A stretch of 64,000 nucleotides of DNA from Oxalobacteraceae bacterium OTU3CAMAD1 (GTDB lineage: Bacteria > Pseudomonadota > Gammaproteobacteria > Burkholderiales > Burkholderiaceae_D). The position numbers and the translations under genes are program-made. The notes beneath the pieces were generated by a model. The model made no database searches and was not told where the DNA came from. It worked only from the letters and a program-made list of their open reading frames with translations. Below, piece after piece: positions 34,624 through 43,805 of the stretch (the stretch's first letter is position 1; every line of letters begins with the position of its first letter). Location of the stretch: NCBI GenBank assembly GCA_024123915.1, contig CP099650.1, positions 4,216,001-4,280,000 of the forward strand. The letters are read 5' to 3'.

Positions 34624-35658
34624 TCATTTACGCTTGTCGGCTACCGGTTGACCGAAGTTCGGCGTGCCGTCCGCGTTCCAGTGCAGCACCTGCGCGCGGG
34701 TGTGGCGGTTTTGATCGTTCAACGGATCGCCGACGATGTCGCGGTAATTGCGTGCGTGGTAGACCAGGATATCCGTCTTGCCATCCGGCGTGGTCGTGAA
34801 CCAGTTATGCCCCGGCCCATACTGGCCATTCGCCTCGCTGCTGACAAACACCGGCTTCGCCGACTTGCTCCAGGTGCCGGGCTTCAGCAGATCCCCTCCC
34901 ACCGGCGCCGTCAACAAACCAAGCGCATAATTCGCATCCGTCGCGCTGGCCGAGTAGCTGACAAACACCTTGCCATTCTTGACCAGCACCGCCGGCGCTT
35001 CGTTGACGGCGTGCTTGACCTTCTCCCAGTCATACTCCGGCTTCGTCAGCATCACCGCCGGGCCTTTGATCGACGCTGGCGTATCCATCGCGGCGATGTA
35101 GATATTGGTGGCGTGCGTGGTCGATTCCGGAGCGACCTGCGTCCACAGCAAATACCGTTTGCCATCCAGCGCAAACGTGGTGGCGTCCAGCGAGAACGAT
35201 TCCCAGCCGGTCTTGAGCTGCCCCAGCTCCTTCCATTCCCCTTCCAGCGGATTGGGCGAGCTGTTTTCCAGCACGTAGAGACGGATATCCCAGATCTTGT
35301 CGGAGGCGCCGGCCGTGAAGTAGATATACCATTTGCCGCCGATGTAGTGCATCTCCGGCGCCCAGATGTGTGCCCCCATGATGCCGCTGGCGTGCTTGCG
35401 CCATACCACCTTGGCCTCGGCCGATCCCAGGTCGTTGAGCGAGCGCGCGCGCCGCAGTTCGATGCGGTCGTACTCCGGCACCGTGGCGGTGAAGTAGTAA
35501 TAGCCGTCGCTGTGCAGCGAGACCTGCGGGTCGGCCCGCTGTTTGACCAGCGGGTTGTTAAATACCGGTTCCGCCGCCGATGCGGCGAGCGCAAACGAAA
35601 AAACAGCGGCCATGCAGGCCGCCGTTTTCAGTCCGCGCGCAATAAACGCTTGCGCCAT
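34624..35658 (-). CDS. Secreted GH43 arabinofuranosidase-like enzyme
   Basis: This 344-residue exported enzyme (signal peptide about 1-29, ending ASA) has GH43 marks: the probable base Asp in KQRADPQVSL, WAPEMHYIGGKWYIYFTA and the probable acid Glu in HAVNEAPAVLVKNGK. The pattern resembles exo-acting alpha-L-arabinofuranosidases that trim pectic arabinan. The ATG at 35658 gives a proper signal peptide and has AAGGG nearby. It starts 8 bp after the TonB-dependent receptor gene, so the two are probably one operon for arabino-oligosaccharide capture. Confidence 0.87.
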   Translation of the reverse strand: MAQAFIARGLKTAACMAAVFSFALAASAAEPVFNNPLVKQRADPQVSLHSDGYYYFTATVPEYDRIELRRARSLNDLGSAEAKVVWRKHASGIMGAHIWAPEMHYIGGKWYIYFTAGASDKIWDIRLYVLENSSPNPLEGEWKELGQLKTGWESFSLDATTFALDGKRYLLWTQVAPESTTHATNIYIAAMDTPASIKGPAVMLTKPEYDWEKVKHAVNEAPAVLVKNGKVFVSYSASATDANYALGLLTAPVGGDLLKPGTWSKSAKPVFVSSEANGQYGPGHNWFTTTPDGKTDILVYHARNYRDIVGDPLNDQNRHTRAQVLHWNADGTPNFGQPVADKRK

Positions 35659-35666
35659 GGATGCCC

Positions 35667-38600
35667 TTAGTTTTTGATCGATAAACTCACGAAGTAACGA
35701 CGGCCGGACCATGCCACTTCGTTCACGCGGAACGGATCGCCGCCGTCGGTGGTCTGCGCCTGGTCCGTCAGGTTCTTGCCTTCGATGGAGAACGTGATGT
35801 TGTCATTGTAGCGATATTGGAACTTCGCGTCGAGGAAACCTGTCTTCTGCTGGAAGGTCGGGTTGCCCGCCACATCGTTGTTACCCGTGTAAAAACGATC
35901 ACGGAAGTTGTAGGCCACGCGGGCGTTGATTTTGCCCAGGTCATACCACAGCGCCGCGTTGTAGCTGTTTTTCGACAGCCCCGCGTACGGCAGAACCGTG
36001 CCGTCCAGCGGGTTGATTCGTTCGGTGCCGGCCGCGTATTTGTACGTCATGCGGGTATAGTTGACGTCTCCGCCGAAGCCGCCCAGCCATCCGGGCAGGA
36101 AGGTGAACGCGGTGCGCGCCGTCAGCTCGACGCCTTTGGTGGTGGCGCCCTCGCCGTTGATCGCCTGTGTGACGTCGAACCGCCGGCCATCGCCGAACAG
36201 GTCGACGCCCCTGACGATTTGCTTCTCCAGGATGTAGCTGTCGATCTTCTTCTTGAACAGGCCGACGCTGACCTGGCTGTCCGCGCTCGGATAGTATTCG
36301 AAGCTCAGGTCCGTGTTCGTCGCGCGGAACGGCTTCAGGTTCGGATTGCCGGCCGTGCAATCGTCGTCGCCCTCGCCGCCGTATGCGGGATTGCCGCTGC
36401 CGGTGATGCAGCGGGCGTTCGGCGCTAGCAGGTCGACGCGCGGCCGCGACATCACCTTGGCGAGTCCGAACCGCACCATGAACTTGTCCGGAACGGCCCA
36501 GGCCATCACGTTGAGGCTTGGCAGGTAGTCATGGTAGCTGTTCTCCAGCGAGAGAATATTGGTGCCGTACAGGTAGTCGGAGTAGCCGGCCGCCGAACCA
36601 GGATTCGGCACGCGGATGCCGGAGGACTGCGAACCAGTGGATTTGTCGCGCGTGCCGGTATAGCGCACGCCCAGGTTGCCCCAGATCTGGTGCTCATACA
36701 GCTCGGTGTCGAAATCGACCCGCACATACGCCGACTTGATGCGCTCTTCGACCCGGTAGGCGGGAATCTGTGGATGCATGTTGCCGTCGGTGCCGATGCC
36801 GTTGTAGATGGCGTCGAAGTTGAACTTGGACGTGTCGAAGTACGGGGCTGCCGCGCTGTAGACAGGTGTCATCCAGCCACTCGGGATGTTGCCGACCTTG
36901 TCGTAGCCGCCGAAGAAAGTGCCAGGCGAGCGCCCGCGCACGGCGTCGACCAACTGCGCCATCTGCGCGGCGTTGACATAGCGGCTGGACCATCCGGGAT
37001 CGGCGATGTTGAACCTGTCCGGCCCGCGTATCACGCCGCTGGTGTTGTTCGGGTCATAGGTCACCGTCTGGTTGATGTTGGCGCCGCCGACGATCAGGTC
37101 GTCCGCCGTACCCGCCAGATCGGAGCCGTTGTCGAGCACATAGGAAGTACCGTTATAGCGCTGCGCGGACGATTTGCGCGCCTGCACGCCAAACCATACC
37201 TTGCTGAAGAATGGCGTCGACAGGCGGTACTTAAAATCGAGCTTGGCCTGATCTTCGTCGTTCTTGGTTTCGTAGGGACGGTACTGCAGCTGCGCGCTGA
37301 CGTAGGAGCGGCTGTCCTCCGGCGAATAGCCGGCCGGGAAGTCAAAATGCGGCAAGCCCTGGGCGTCGAGCGAGACCTTCAAGCCCGGCGCGTTTTGCGA
37401 CAGCACGATGCTGTTGGTCTCATTGTGATAATTCGAACGCGAGGTGCCGGCAAGGCCCTCGATCTCCAGCGGCCCTTTTTTATAGGTGAAGCCGGACGTA
37501 ACGTAGCGTGAATCGATTTTCAGGTCGAAATCGCGCGCCTGGGTGCTGAACGAGCCCTGCCCGGCGATGCCGTTCAAATAGGTGCAGCTGCCGACCGTGT
37601 ACTCGGTCACGTAGTGGTTGGCGACGGTCATGCCGGCCGGCGTGGAGGCGGTCGGCGCGGCGGTGCAAGTGGCGCCGGAAGGAACACCGGAGGCGTTGTA
37701 GGTCGGCGCGCGGCCGGCGTTGGACAGCCGGGTGACGGCACTGAAATCGGTGCCGAAGTTACGGTCGTTGAGGCGCTGGTCCTGCTTGTTGGCCTGATAG
37801 CTGACATACGCTTTCAGGTCGTTGCTGAATTTATACTGCGCGGTCAACTCGGCCGACGAGCGTTTATGATCGCGGGTCCAGATGCCGTAGCGCGGCGTGC
37901 CCGGCGAATAGTCATACCATTGCTGGTTACAGGCGGTGCGCTGCGCGGCCGACAGGTTGGCGGCGCCGCAGCCGGAAACGTCCGAGATGCCAGCCACCGA
38001 CGGATCGAGCGAGGTGACGGTTTTCTCCGGCGAGAAGTCCCAGTCGCGCAGGAAGCGCCAACTGGTGTTGCGGGTGTAGTCGTTGCGTGTGCGGACGTCG
38101 TCATAGACCACGTTGGCCATCAGCCCGAGGCGCCCGTCCAGGAACTGGTCCGCGATCAGCAGGCTGGCGCGCGGCTGCACGCCGCCACGGCTGGACGACT
38201 GTTCGCCCGACACGGTGCTGGCGATGGTGAACTTCTTGAAATCGAGCGGCTTGCGGGTGGTGATCACCACCGTGCCGCCGACACCGCCCTCGGTCAGGTC
38301 GGGCGTGCTGCCCTTGAAGACGTCGATCGACGCAATCAGCTCCGAAGCCAGCTCGCGCAGCTCGGCGCCCCGGCCGGCGTTGCCGTTGGTGCCCAGCACC
38401 GACATGCCGTTGATCTCGACCCGATTCAAATCCGGCTCGACACCGCGAATCGAAATCTGCGAACCTTCGCCGAAGTCGCGCGTGAGCTGCACGCCGGTGA
38501 TGCGCGACAGCGCCTCGCCGACGTTCTTGTCGGGGAACTGGTTGATGTCCTCGGCCACCAGCGAGTCCGAGACGGTGGAGTTGCGGATCTTGCGGTCGAT

Positions 38601-38858
38601 CGCCGACGCCACCGATTTACGGGTGCCGACCACGGTGACGACGGCCGGCGGCGCGTCGTCCGGCGCGCGCGGCACGCCGGCCGGCTGCGAGGTGGGCTGG
38701 GAAGCCGGCGCGGATGCATCGGTCGATTGCGCCATCGCGGCGTTACTGGCCAGGATGGAGGCGACCGCAGACGCCACGGCGGCTACGATGACACGCTGGG
38801 TGGTACGGCTGCCGGCCTGCTTCGACTGCGTGCTTGCTGTCTTCATTACTGTGTTCAC
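35667..38858 (-). CDS. TonB-dependent receptor for oligosaccharides
   Basis: The protein has 1063 residues: signal peptide (to about 44), a TonB-box-like VVTVVGTR (about 73-80), a plug domain (INQFPDKNVGEALSRITGVQL, ISIRGVEPDLNRVEINGM) and a large beta-barrel ending in a terminal strand (RYFVSLSIKN). The length and plug match the Xanthomonas/Caulobacter class of carbohydrate receptors. The GTG at 38858 has GGGAG about seven bases upstream; an ATG four codons later is the alternative. Coupling to the GH43 gene suggests uptake of arabinan or pectin fragments. Confidence 0.9.
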   Translation of the reverse strand: MNTVMKTASTQSKQAGSRTTQRVIVAAVASAVASILASNAAMAQSTDASAPASQPTSQPAGVPRAPDDAPPAVVTVVGTRKSVASAIDRKIRNSTVSDSLVAEDINQFPDKNVGEALSRITGVQLTRDFGEGSQISIRGVEPDLNRVEINGMSVLGTNGNAGRGAELRELASELIASIDVFKGSTPDLTEGGVGGTVVITTRKPLDFKKFTIASTVSGEQSSSRGGVQPRASLLIADQFLDGRLGLMANVVYDDVRTRNDYTRNTSWRFLRDWDFSPEKTVTSLDPSVAGISDVSGCGAANLSAAQRTACNQQWYDYSPGTPRYGIWTRDHKRSSAELTAQYKFSNDLKAYVSYQANKQDQRLNDRNFGTDFSAVTRLSNAGRAPTYNASGVPSGATCTAAPTASTPAGMTVANHYVTEYTVGSCTYLNGIAGQGSFSTQARDFDLKIDSRYVTSGFTYKKGPLEIEGLAGTSRSNYHNETNSIVLSQNAPGLKVSLDAQGLPHFDFPAGYSPEDSRSYVSAQLQYRPYETKNDEDQAKLDFKYRLSTPFFSKVWFGVQARKSSAQRYNGTSYVLDNGSDLAGTADDLIVGGANINQTVTYDPNNTSGVIRGPDRFNIADPGWSSRYVNAAQMAQLVDAVRGRSPGTFFGGYDKVGNIPSGWMTPVYSAAAPYFDTSKFNFDAIYNGIGTDGNMHPQIPAYRVEERIKSAYVRVDFDTELYEHQIWGNLGVRYTGTRDKSTGSQSSGIRVPNPGSAAGYSDYLYGTNILSLENSYHDYLPSLNVMAWAVPDKFMVRFGLAKVMSRPRVDLLAPNARCITGSGNPAYGGEGDDDCTAGNPNLKPFRATNTDLSFEYYPSADSQVSVGLFKKKIDSYILEKQIVRGVDLFGDGRRFDVTQAINGEGATTKGVELTARTAFTFLPGWLGGFGGDVNYTRMTYKYAAGTERINPLDGTVLPYAGLSKNSYNAALWYDLGKINARVAYNFRDRFYTGNNDVAGNPTFQQKTGFLDAKFQYRYNDNITFSIEGKNLTDQAQTTDGGDPFRVNEVAWSGRRYFVSLSIKN

Positions 38859-39040
38859 TTTTGTCTCCCGTCGTCTCGGCCGTGTGTCCGGCCGGTGTTT
38901 TATGATCAGCTTGTGAGCGCATTCTAGTAGTCACTTGCGCATAAAAATCATCGCCCGCTCAAAGAATCACAATGATGATCACCAACCGCTCTTCCTTTAG
39001 AATCTGGCAGTGCAGCATTTAACCGCGTTAAACTGTGATC

Positions 39041-40714
39041 ATGACGACCTACGACACCTTCAAATCCCGCGCCGGCCAGGCGCTTCCCAAACTCGATGCG
39101 TCCGAGGTCCGGCGGATCGAGCGCTTCGGCGCGCGCGCCTGCTACCGCGACGGCGAGATGTTGTTCGAGGCCGGCCGCAGCACCTTCGGCATGTTCGTCC
39201 TGCTGGCCGGGAAAATCCGCATCAGCCGCTATGACGGGTTGGGAAATACCTCTGTGATCACCGAACATCTGCCGGGCGAATTCGCCGGCGAAATGAGCCA
39301 GCTATCCAACGCGCCGTCGCTGGTCAACGGCCACGCGATCGGCGCCGTCGAAGTGCTGGTGCTGACCACGCAATCGCTGCGCGCGCTGCTGGTGGCGGAG
39401 GCGGAACTGGGAGAGAAAATCGTGCGCGCCTTCATATTGCGGCGCGTCGAATTGATGGACAACGGCGCCAGCGGCGTGGTGCTGATTGCAACACCTGGCC
39501 ATCCGCGCATGCACGCGCTGCAGGGCTGGTTGAACAGCAACGGGATACCCAACAAGGTGCTCGACCCGCAGGTTGACGAACAGGCGCGCGCCCTGTGCGA
39601 ACGGTATCACCCGCTGCCCGAGGAACTGCCGATGGTGGTGTGCCCCGACGGCAGCGTGCGCAAAAATCCCTCGACGGTCGATCTGGGGCGCTGTCTCGGC
39701 ACACTGCCCGAGCTGAGCTCCAACCAGGTGTGGGACGTGATCGTGGTCGGCGCCGGACCGGCCGGACTGGCGACGGCGGTATATGCGGCCTCCGAAGGCT
39801 TGTCCGTGCTGGCGCTGGAAACGCGGGCCTATGGCGGCCAGGCGGCGGCCAGCGCCCGCATTGAGAACTACCTGGGCTTCCCGACCGGGATCTCCGGCCG
39901 CGCGCTGGCCGGCCGCGCCTACGTCCAATCACGCAAATTCGGCGTCGAGATGGCGATACCCGCGCCGGCCGGACGCCTCGTGTGCGGCAACTATCCGCTC
40001 GAAGTGGAGATGTGCGGCAGCCTGCAACGGCTGCAAGCGCGCACGGTGGTGCTGTCGTGCGGCGCGAGGTATCGCCGCCCTTCCCTGGCCAACCTGACCC
40101 AGTTCGAGGGCAAGGGCGTGTACTACTGGGCCTCGCCGCTGGAGGCCAAGCTGTGCGCCAGCGAGGAAGTGATGCTGGTCGGCGGCGGCAATTCGGCCGG
40201 CCAGGCGGCGGTGTTCCTGTCCGGCTTCGCGTCCAGGGTGCATATGTTGATCCGCAAGGACAGCCTGGCGTCGACGATGTCTAGCTACCTGATCGAGCGT
40301 ATCGAGGCGACGCCGAACATCGTGCTGCACACGCACTCAGAGATCGTCGCGCTGGAGGGCACGAGCGAGGATGGATTGCGGCAGGTGCGCGTGCGCGACA
40401 ACCGCGACGAAGTCGAAACCGATTACGACGTGCGGCGCCTGTTCCTGTTCATCGGCGCCGATCCGAACACCGGCTGGCTGGGCGACTGCGGCGTGGAGGT
40501 GGACGCCAAAGGCTTCATCCTGACCGGCTACGATACCCCGGGCTGCGCGCTCGAAAGCCGGCAAGCCAGCCTGGAGACCAGCGTGCCGGGGGTGTTCGCC
40601 ATCGGCGACGTGCGCGCCAACTCGACCAAACGGGTGGCCGCCGCCGTCGGCGAAGGCGCCGCCGTGGTATCGCAGATCCACGCGTTTCTGGCGCGGCGGG
40701 AGCAGGCTGGCTAA
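39041..40714 (+). CDS. cNMP-binding-domain / thioredoxin-reductase-like fusion without CxxC
   Basis: The protein has 557 residues in three parts: a cyclic-nucleotide-binding-like domain (about 20-140, GEFAGEMSQL), a short thioredoxin/glutaredoxin-like linker domain (about 146-220) and a FAD/NAD-binding thioredoxin-reductase-like domain (about 230-555; IVVGAGPAG, LVGGGNSAGQAAVF, GVFAIGDV). Where thioredoxin reductase has the redox CATC, this protein reads YWASP (near residue 363), so it cannot act as a classic disulfide reductase. The cNMP cassette also lacks the usual ligand Arg. It starts at an ATG; a GTG two codons upstream is possible. Probably a sensor-type flavoprotein; substrate unknown. 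Confidence 0.85.
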   Translation: MTTYDTFKSRAGQALPKLDASEVRRIERFGARACYRDGEMLFEAGRSTFGMFVLLAGKIRISRYDGLGNTSVITEHLPGEFAGEMSQLSNAPSLVNGHAIGAVEVLVLTTQSLRALLVAEAELGEKIVRAFILRRVELMDNGASGVVLIATPGHPRMHALQGWLNSNGIPNKVLDPQVDEQARALCERYHPLPEELPMVVCPDGSVRKNPSTVDLGRCLGTLPELSSNQVWDVIVVGAGPAGLATAVYAASEGLSVLALETRAYGGQAAASARIENYLGFPTGISGRALAGRAYVQSRKFGVEMAIPAPAGRLVCGNYPLEVEMCGSLQRLQARTVVLSCGARYRRPSLANLTQFEGKGVYYWASPLEAKLCASEEVMLVGGGNSAGQAAVFLSGFASRVHMLIRKDSLASTMSSYLIERIEATPNIVLHTHSEIVALEGTSEDGLRQVRVRDNRDEVETDYDVRRLFLFIGADPNTGWLGDCGVEVDAKGFILTGYDTPGCALESRQASLETSVPGVFAIGDVRANSTKRVAAAVGEGAAVVSQIHAFLARREQAG

Positions 40715-40796
40715 CCCGCTAAAACTGACCCGCGAATGGCGCGGACGGCTGGTGCGTTTGATTGTTTTCCAAACAACACCATGCTACAGTCAAGCC

Positions 40797-43019
40797 ATGC
40801 GAAAATTCACCACGCTGCTATGCTGCCTTAGCCTTTTTCTCCAGACCGCCCACGCGCAGACGCCAGCGCGGGACGCCACGCCCGCCGCGCAGCCGTCCGT
40901 CCGGCCCAAGGTGGCGTTGGTGCTGTCCGGTGGCGGCGCGCGCGGCGGCGCCCATCTCGGCGTGCTCAAAGTCCTTGAGGATTTGCGGATCCCGGTCGAT
41001 ATGATCGTCGGCACCAGCGCCGGCGCCATCGTCGGCGGCGCCTATGCCAGCGGAATGCCGTTGGCGGACATCGAGCGCGAGATGCAAACCCTGAGCACCG
41101 CCAACCTGTTTCACGATGTCGCCCGGCGCGACCTGTCGATCGCCCGCAAGGCGGACGCCGCCGGTGCGTATGTCGGCCCGGAGATCGGCGTCGGCCGCGA
41201 CGGCGTCGCCCTGCCGAAGGGCGCGGTGGCCGGCGTGGCGCTGGAAGCGGTGCTGCGGCGGCTGACCGCGCGCCAGACGGCGAACAATTTCGATCACTTT
41301 CCGATTCCGTTCCGCGCCATCGCCACCGATGTCAGCGACGGCCAGATGATTGTGCTGGCCGACGGCAACCTGGCGCAGGCGGTGCGCGCGAGCATGGCGA
41401 TACCGGCGGCGATCAATCCGGTGGAGATCGACGGCAGGCTGCTGGTCGACGGCGGCATCGCGCGCAACCTGCCGGTGGACGTGGCTCGCGCAATGGGCGC
41501 CGATGTGGTCATCGCCGTCAATATCGGCACCCCGCTGCTCAAGCGCGAAGAGATCAAGTCGGTGCTGTCGATGTCGGACCAGATGACACGCATGCTGACC
41601 AACACCAATGTGCAGGTATCGCTACGCGAGCTCAGTGACAAGGACGTGCTGATCACGCCCAACCTGTCGGCGATCCAGGCGGCCAGCTTCGATATGCTCA
41701 AGGAAGCCGAAGCCCAGGGGCTGGAAGCGGCACGCGCTTCAACACCGGAACTGCGACGCTACGCGATAGGCCCCGACGACTACGCCTTGCTGGCACGCCA
41801 TCGGAACGGCGAGCCGCCGCCCAAGGGCGTGCTGCTCAAGGAGGTTCGCGTCGCCGGCGCACACCGCGTGCCGGCCGAGGCGCTGCGCGGCACGATGGAA
41901 TCCCAGCCAGGCCAGTTGTTCGATCCGGCGATCGCCGAGCGCGACATGCGCCGCCTCTACGGGCGCGGGGACTTCGAACATGTCGGCTACGCCGTCACGC
42001 CACTGCACGACGGCAGCCACGTGATGACGACCACAGTCACCGAAAAATCATGGGGGCCGCAATACCTTCGGCTGGGATTGGGCGTATCGACCGACTTCGA
42101 AGGCGATTCGTTCTTTTCGCTGCGGGCCTCGCATCGTTGGACGTGGCTCAATTCCCTCGGCGCGGAGTGGCGCAACGAAGTGGAGATCGGCCACACCGAC
42201 CGGCTGGGCACCGAATGGCGCCAACCCCTGACGCCGGCGCAGCGCCTGTTCGCAACCGCCTACCTGGCTGCGGAGCGTACCCCGCTCGATGTGTACACAA
42301 ATGGCGACCGGTTGGCGCGCTTCCGGCGCGAATCGGTGACGGCCGGCACCGATATCGGCGTGCCGCTGGCGGAATGGGGTGAGGCCAGGATAGGCTACTC
42401 GCGCGGCCACGCCAAGCTGCTGGCCGATACGAGCCTGCTGCCTACCCTGCTCTATCCGAGCGCCCGCACCGCCGCCATCCAGGCCCGCCTGCGCGCGGAC
42501 ACGCTCGACAACCTGGCCTTCCCCCGCGACGGCTTCGAGGCCGATGTGCAGGTGTACTCGTCGCGCACGGGCCTGGGCGCGACCAGCAACTACGACAAGC
42601 TGTCGTTCTCCGCGCGCACCGCCGTCGCGACGGGACCGCACTCGCTGCAGGGCGGCCTTGAAATCCAGCGCAAGATCGGCGGCAATCCGCTGCCCGACCA
42701 TGAGTACATCGCGTTCGGCGGCTTCCTCAAGCTGTCCGGATACCGCACCGGCGAATTGGTTGGCAACAGCCTGCATTTCGGGCGGCTGGTGTACAACTAC
42801 CGCATCTCGCGTCCCGGCCTGCTCGACGGCGCCTACATCGGCTTCTCGGCCGAACTGGGGCGGATGGGCGACACGCTCGATTCGGTCGACGGCGTGCAGA
42901 ACGTGCGCAGCAACGCGTTGTATGTGGCGGTCGATACGCCGCTCGGACCGATCTATCTCGGCGCCGGCCGCGCCTCGCGCAACAAGACGGCCTTGTATCT
43001 GTTGATCGGCAAGCCCTAG
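40797..43019 (+). CDS. Patatin-like phospholipase, type Vd autotransporter
   Basis: The protein has 740 residues: signal peptide (1-20, ending AHA), a patatin domain (about 34-300) with GGGARGGAHLG, nucleophile motif GTSAGA and DGG, a POTRA-like domain (about 345-415, KEVRVAGAHRVPAEALRG) and a C-terminal 16-strand-type barrel ending YLLIGKP. This is the architecture of type Vd secretion (PlpD and relatives): the barrel carries the lipase across the outer membrane. The ATG at 40797 starts the signal peptide. It ends 9 bp from the convergent fabI-like gene, with no terminator space. Confidence 0.9.
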   Translation: MRKFTTLLCCLSLFLQTAHAQTPARDATPAAQPSVRPKVALVLSGGGARGGAHLGVLKVLEDLRIPVDMIVGTSAGAIVGGAYASGMPLADIEREMQTLSTANLFHDVARRDLSIARKADAAGAYVGPEIGVGRDGVALPKGAVAGVALEAVLRRLTARQTANNFDHFPIPFRAIATDVSDGQMIVLADGNLAQAVRASMAIPAAINPVEIDGRLLVDGGIARNLPVDVARAMGADVVIAVNIGTPLLKREEIKSVLSMSDQMTRMLTNTNVQVSLRELSDKDVLITPNLSAIQAASFDMLKEAEAQGLEAARASTPELRRYAIGPDDYALLARHRNGEPPPKGVLLKEVRVAGAHRVPAEALRGTMESQPGQLFDPAIAERDMRRLYGRGDFEHVGYAVTPLHDGSHVMTTTVTEKSWGPQYLRLGLGVSTDFEGDSFFSLRASHRWTWLNSLGAEWRNEVEIGHTDRLGTEWRQPLTPAQRLFATAYLAAERTPLDVYTNGDRLARFRRESVTAGTDIGVPLAEWGEARIGYSRGHAKLLADTSLLPTLLYPSARTAAIQARLRADTLDNLAFPRDGFEADVQVYSSRTGLGATSNYDKLSFSARTAVATGPHSLQGGLEIQRKIGGNPLPDHEYIAFGGFLKLSGYRTGELVGNSLHFGRLVYNYRISRPGLLDGAYIGFSAELGRMGDTLDSVDGVQNVRSNALYVAVDTPLGPIYLGAGRASRNKTALYLLIGKP

Positions 43020-43028
43020 CCGGCGCGG

Positions 43029-43805
43029 TCAGGCGACGATGTTCAAGCCGCCATCGACATACACGGTGCTGCCGGTGAGCCTATGGGCGTACGGCGTCGC
43101 CAGAAACGCGCAGGTGGCGCCGATGTCGTCGATGTCGACCAACTCGCCTAGCGGCGCGCGTTCGACCGCCTCGTTCAGCAACCGGTCAAAATCCTTCAGG
43201 CCGGACGCCGCCCGCGTTTTCAACGGTCCCGGCGAGATCGCGTGTACCCGGATGCCGCGCGGTCCCAGCTCATACGCCAGGTAGCGGCATGAGGCCTCCA
43301 GTGCCGCCTTCACTGGTCCCATGACGTTATAGTTCGGTACCACCTTGTTGGCGCCATGATAGCTCATCGCGAACATCGAGCCGCCGTCCGTCATCAGCGG
43401 CACGGCCAGTTTGGCCATCCGCACGAAAGAGTGGCACGACACGTCCATCGCCTGCAGAAAGCCGTCCAGCGAGCAATCGAGCAGGCCGCCCTGCAAATCC
43501 GCCTTGGGCGCAAACGCGATTGAATGGACCAGGATATCGAGCTTGCCCTGCCCCGCAAGGATCGGGAACAACTCTTCGAGTTGACCCGGTTGCGTCACGT
43601 CGAGCGGCAGCAGCTGCGCGTCGATTTGCGCCGCCAACGGCGCCACATGCGGCAGCGCCTTGTCGTTCAGATAGGTGAGCACCACGTCGGCGCCCGCCTT
43701 GCGGAACGCCAGCGCGCAACCCCAGGCGATCGAATGTTCGTTCGCCACGCCGACCACCAGGGCGCGCTTACCGGCCAAAATGGGAAAAATGGTTTCGGTG
43801 TTCAT
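43029..43805 (-). CDS. fabI: Enoyl-ACP reductase, FabI type
   Basis: This 258-residue short-chain reductase reduces enoyl-ACP in fatty acid synthesis. FabI features are the nucleotide-binding ALVVGVANEHSIAWGCA, LVHSIAFAPKADLQG and the catalytic Tyr-x6-Lys in YNVMGPVK. The ATG at 43805 overlaps the ackA stop (ATGA), so it is the third gene of a pta-ackA-fabI operon. A much longer upstream extension of the frame is antisense-like noise inside ackA. It is probably a second FabI copy specialised for this operon; that is inference. Confidence 0.9.
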   Translation of the reverse strand: MNTETIFPILAGKRALVVGVANEHSIAWGCALAFRKAGADVVLTYLNDKALPHVAPLAAQIDAQLLPLDVTQPGQLEELFPILAGQGKLDILVHSIAFAPKADLQGGLLDCSLDGFLQAMDVSCHSFVRMAKLAVPLMTDGGSMFAMSYHGANKVVPNYNVMGPVKAALEASCRYLAYELGPRGIRVHAISPGPLKTRAASGLKDFDRLLNEAVERAPLGELVDIDDIGATCAFLATPYAHRLTGSTVYVDGGLNIVA

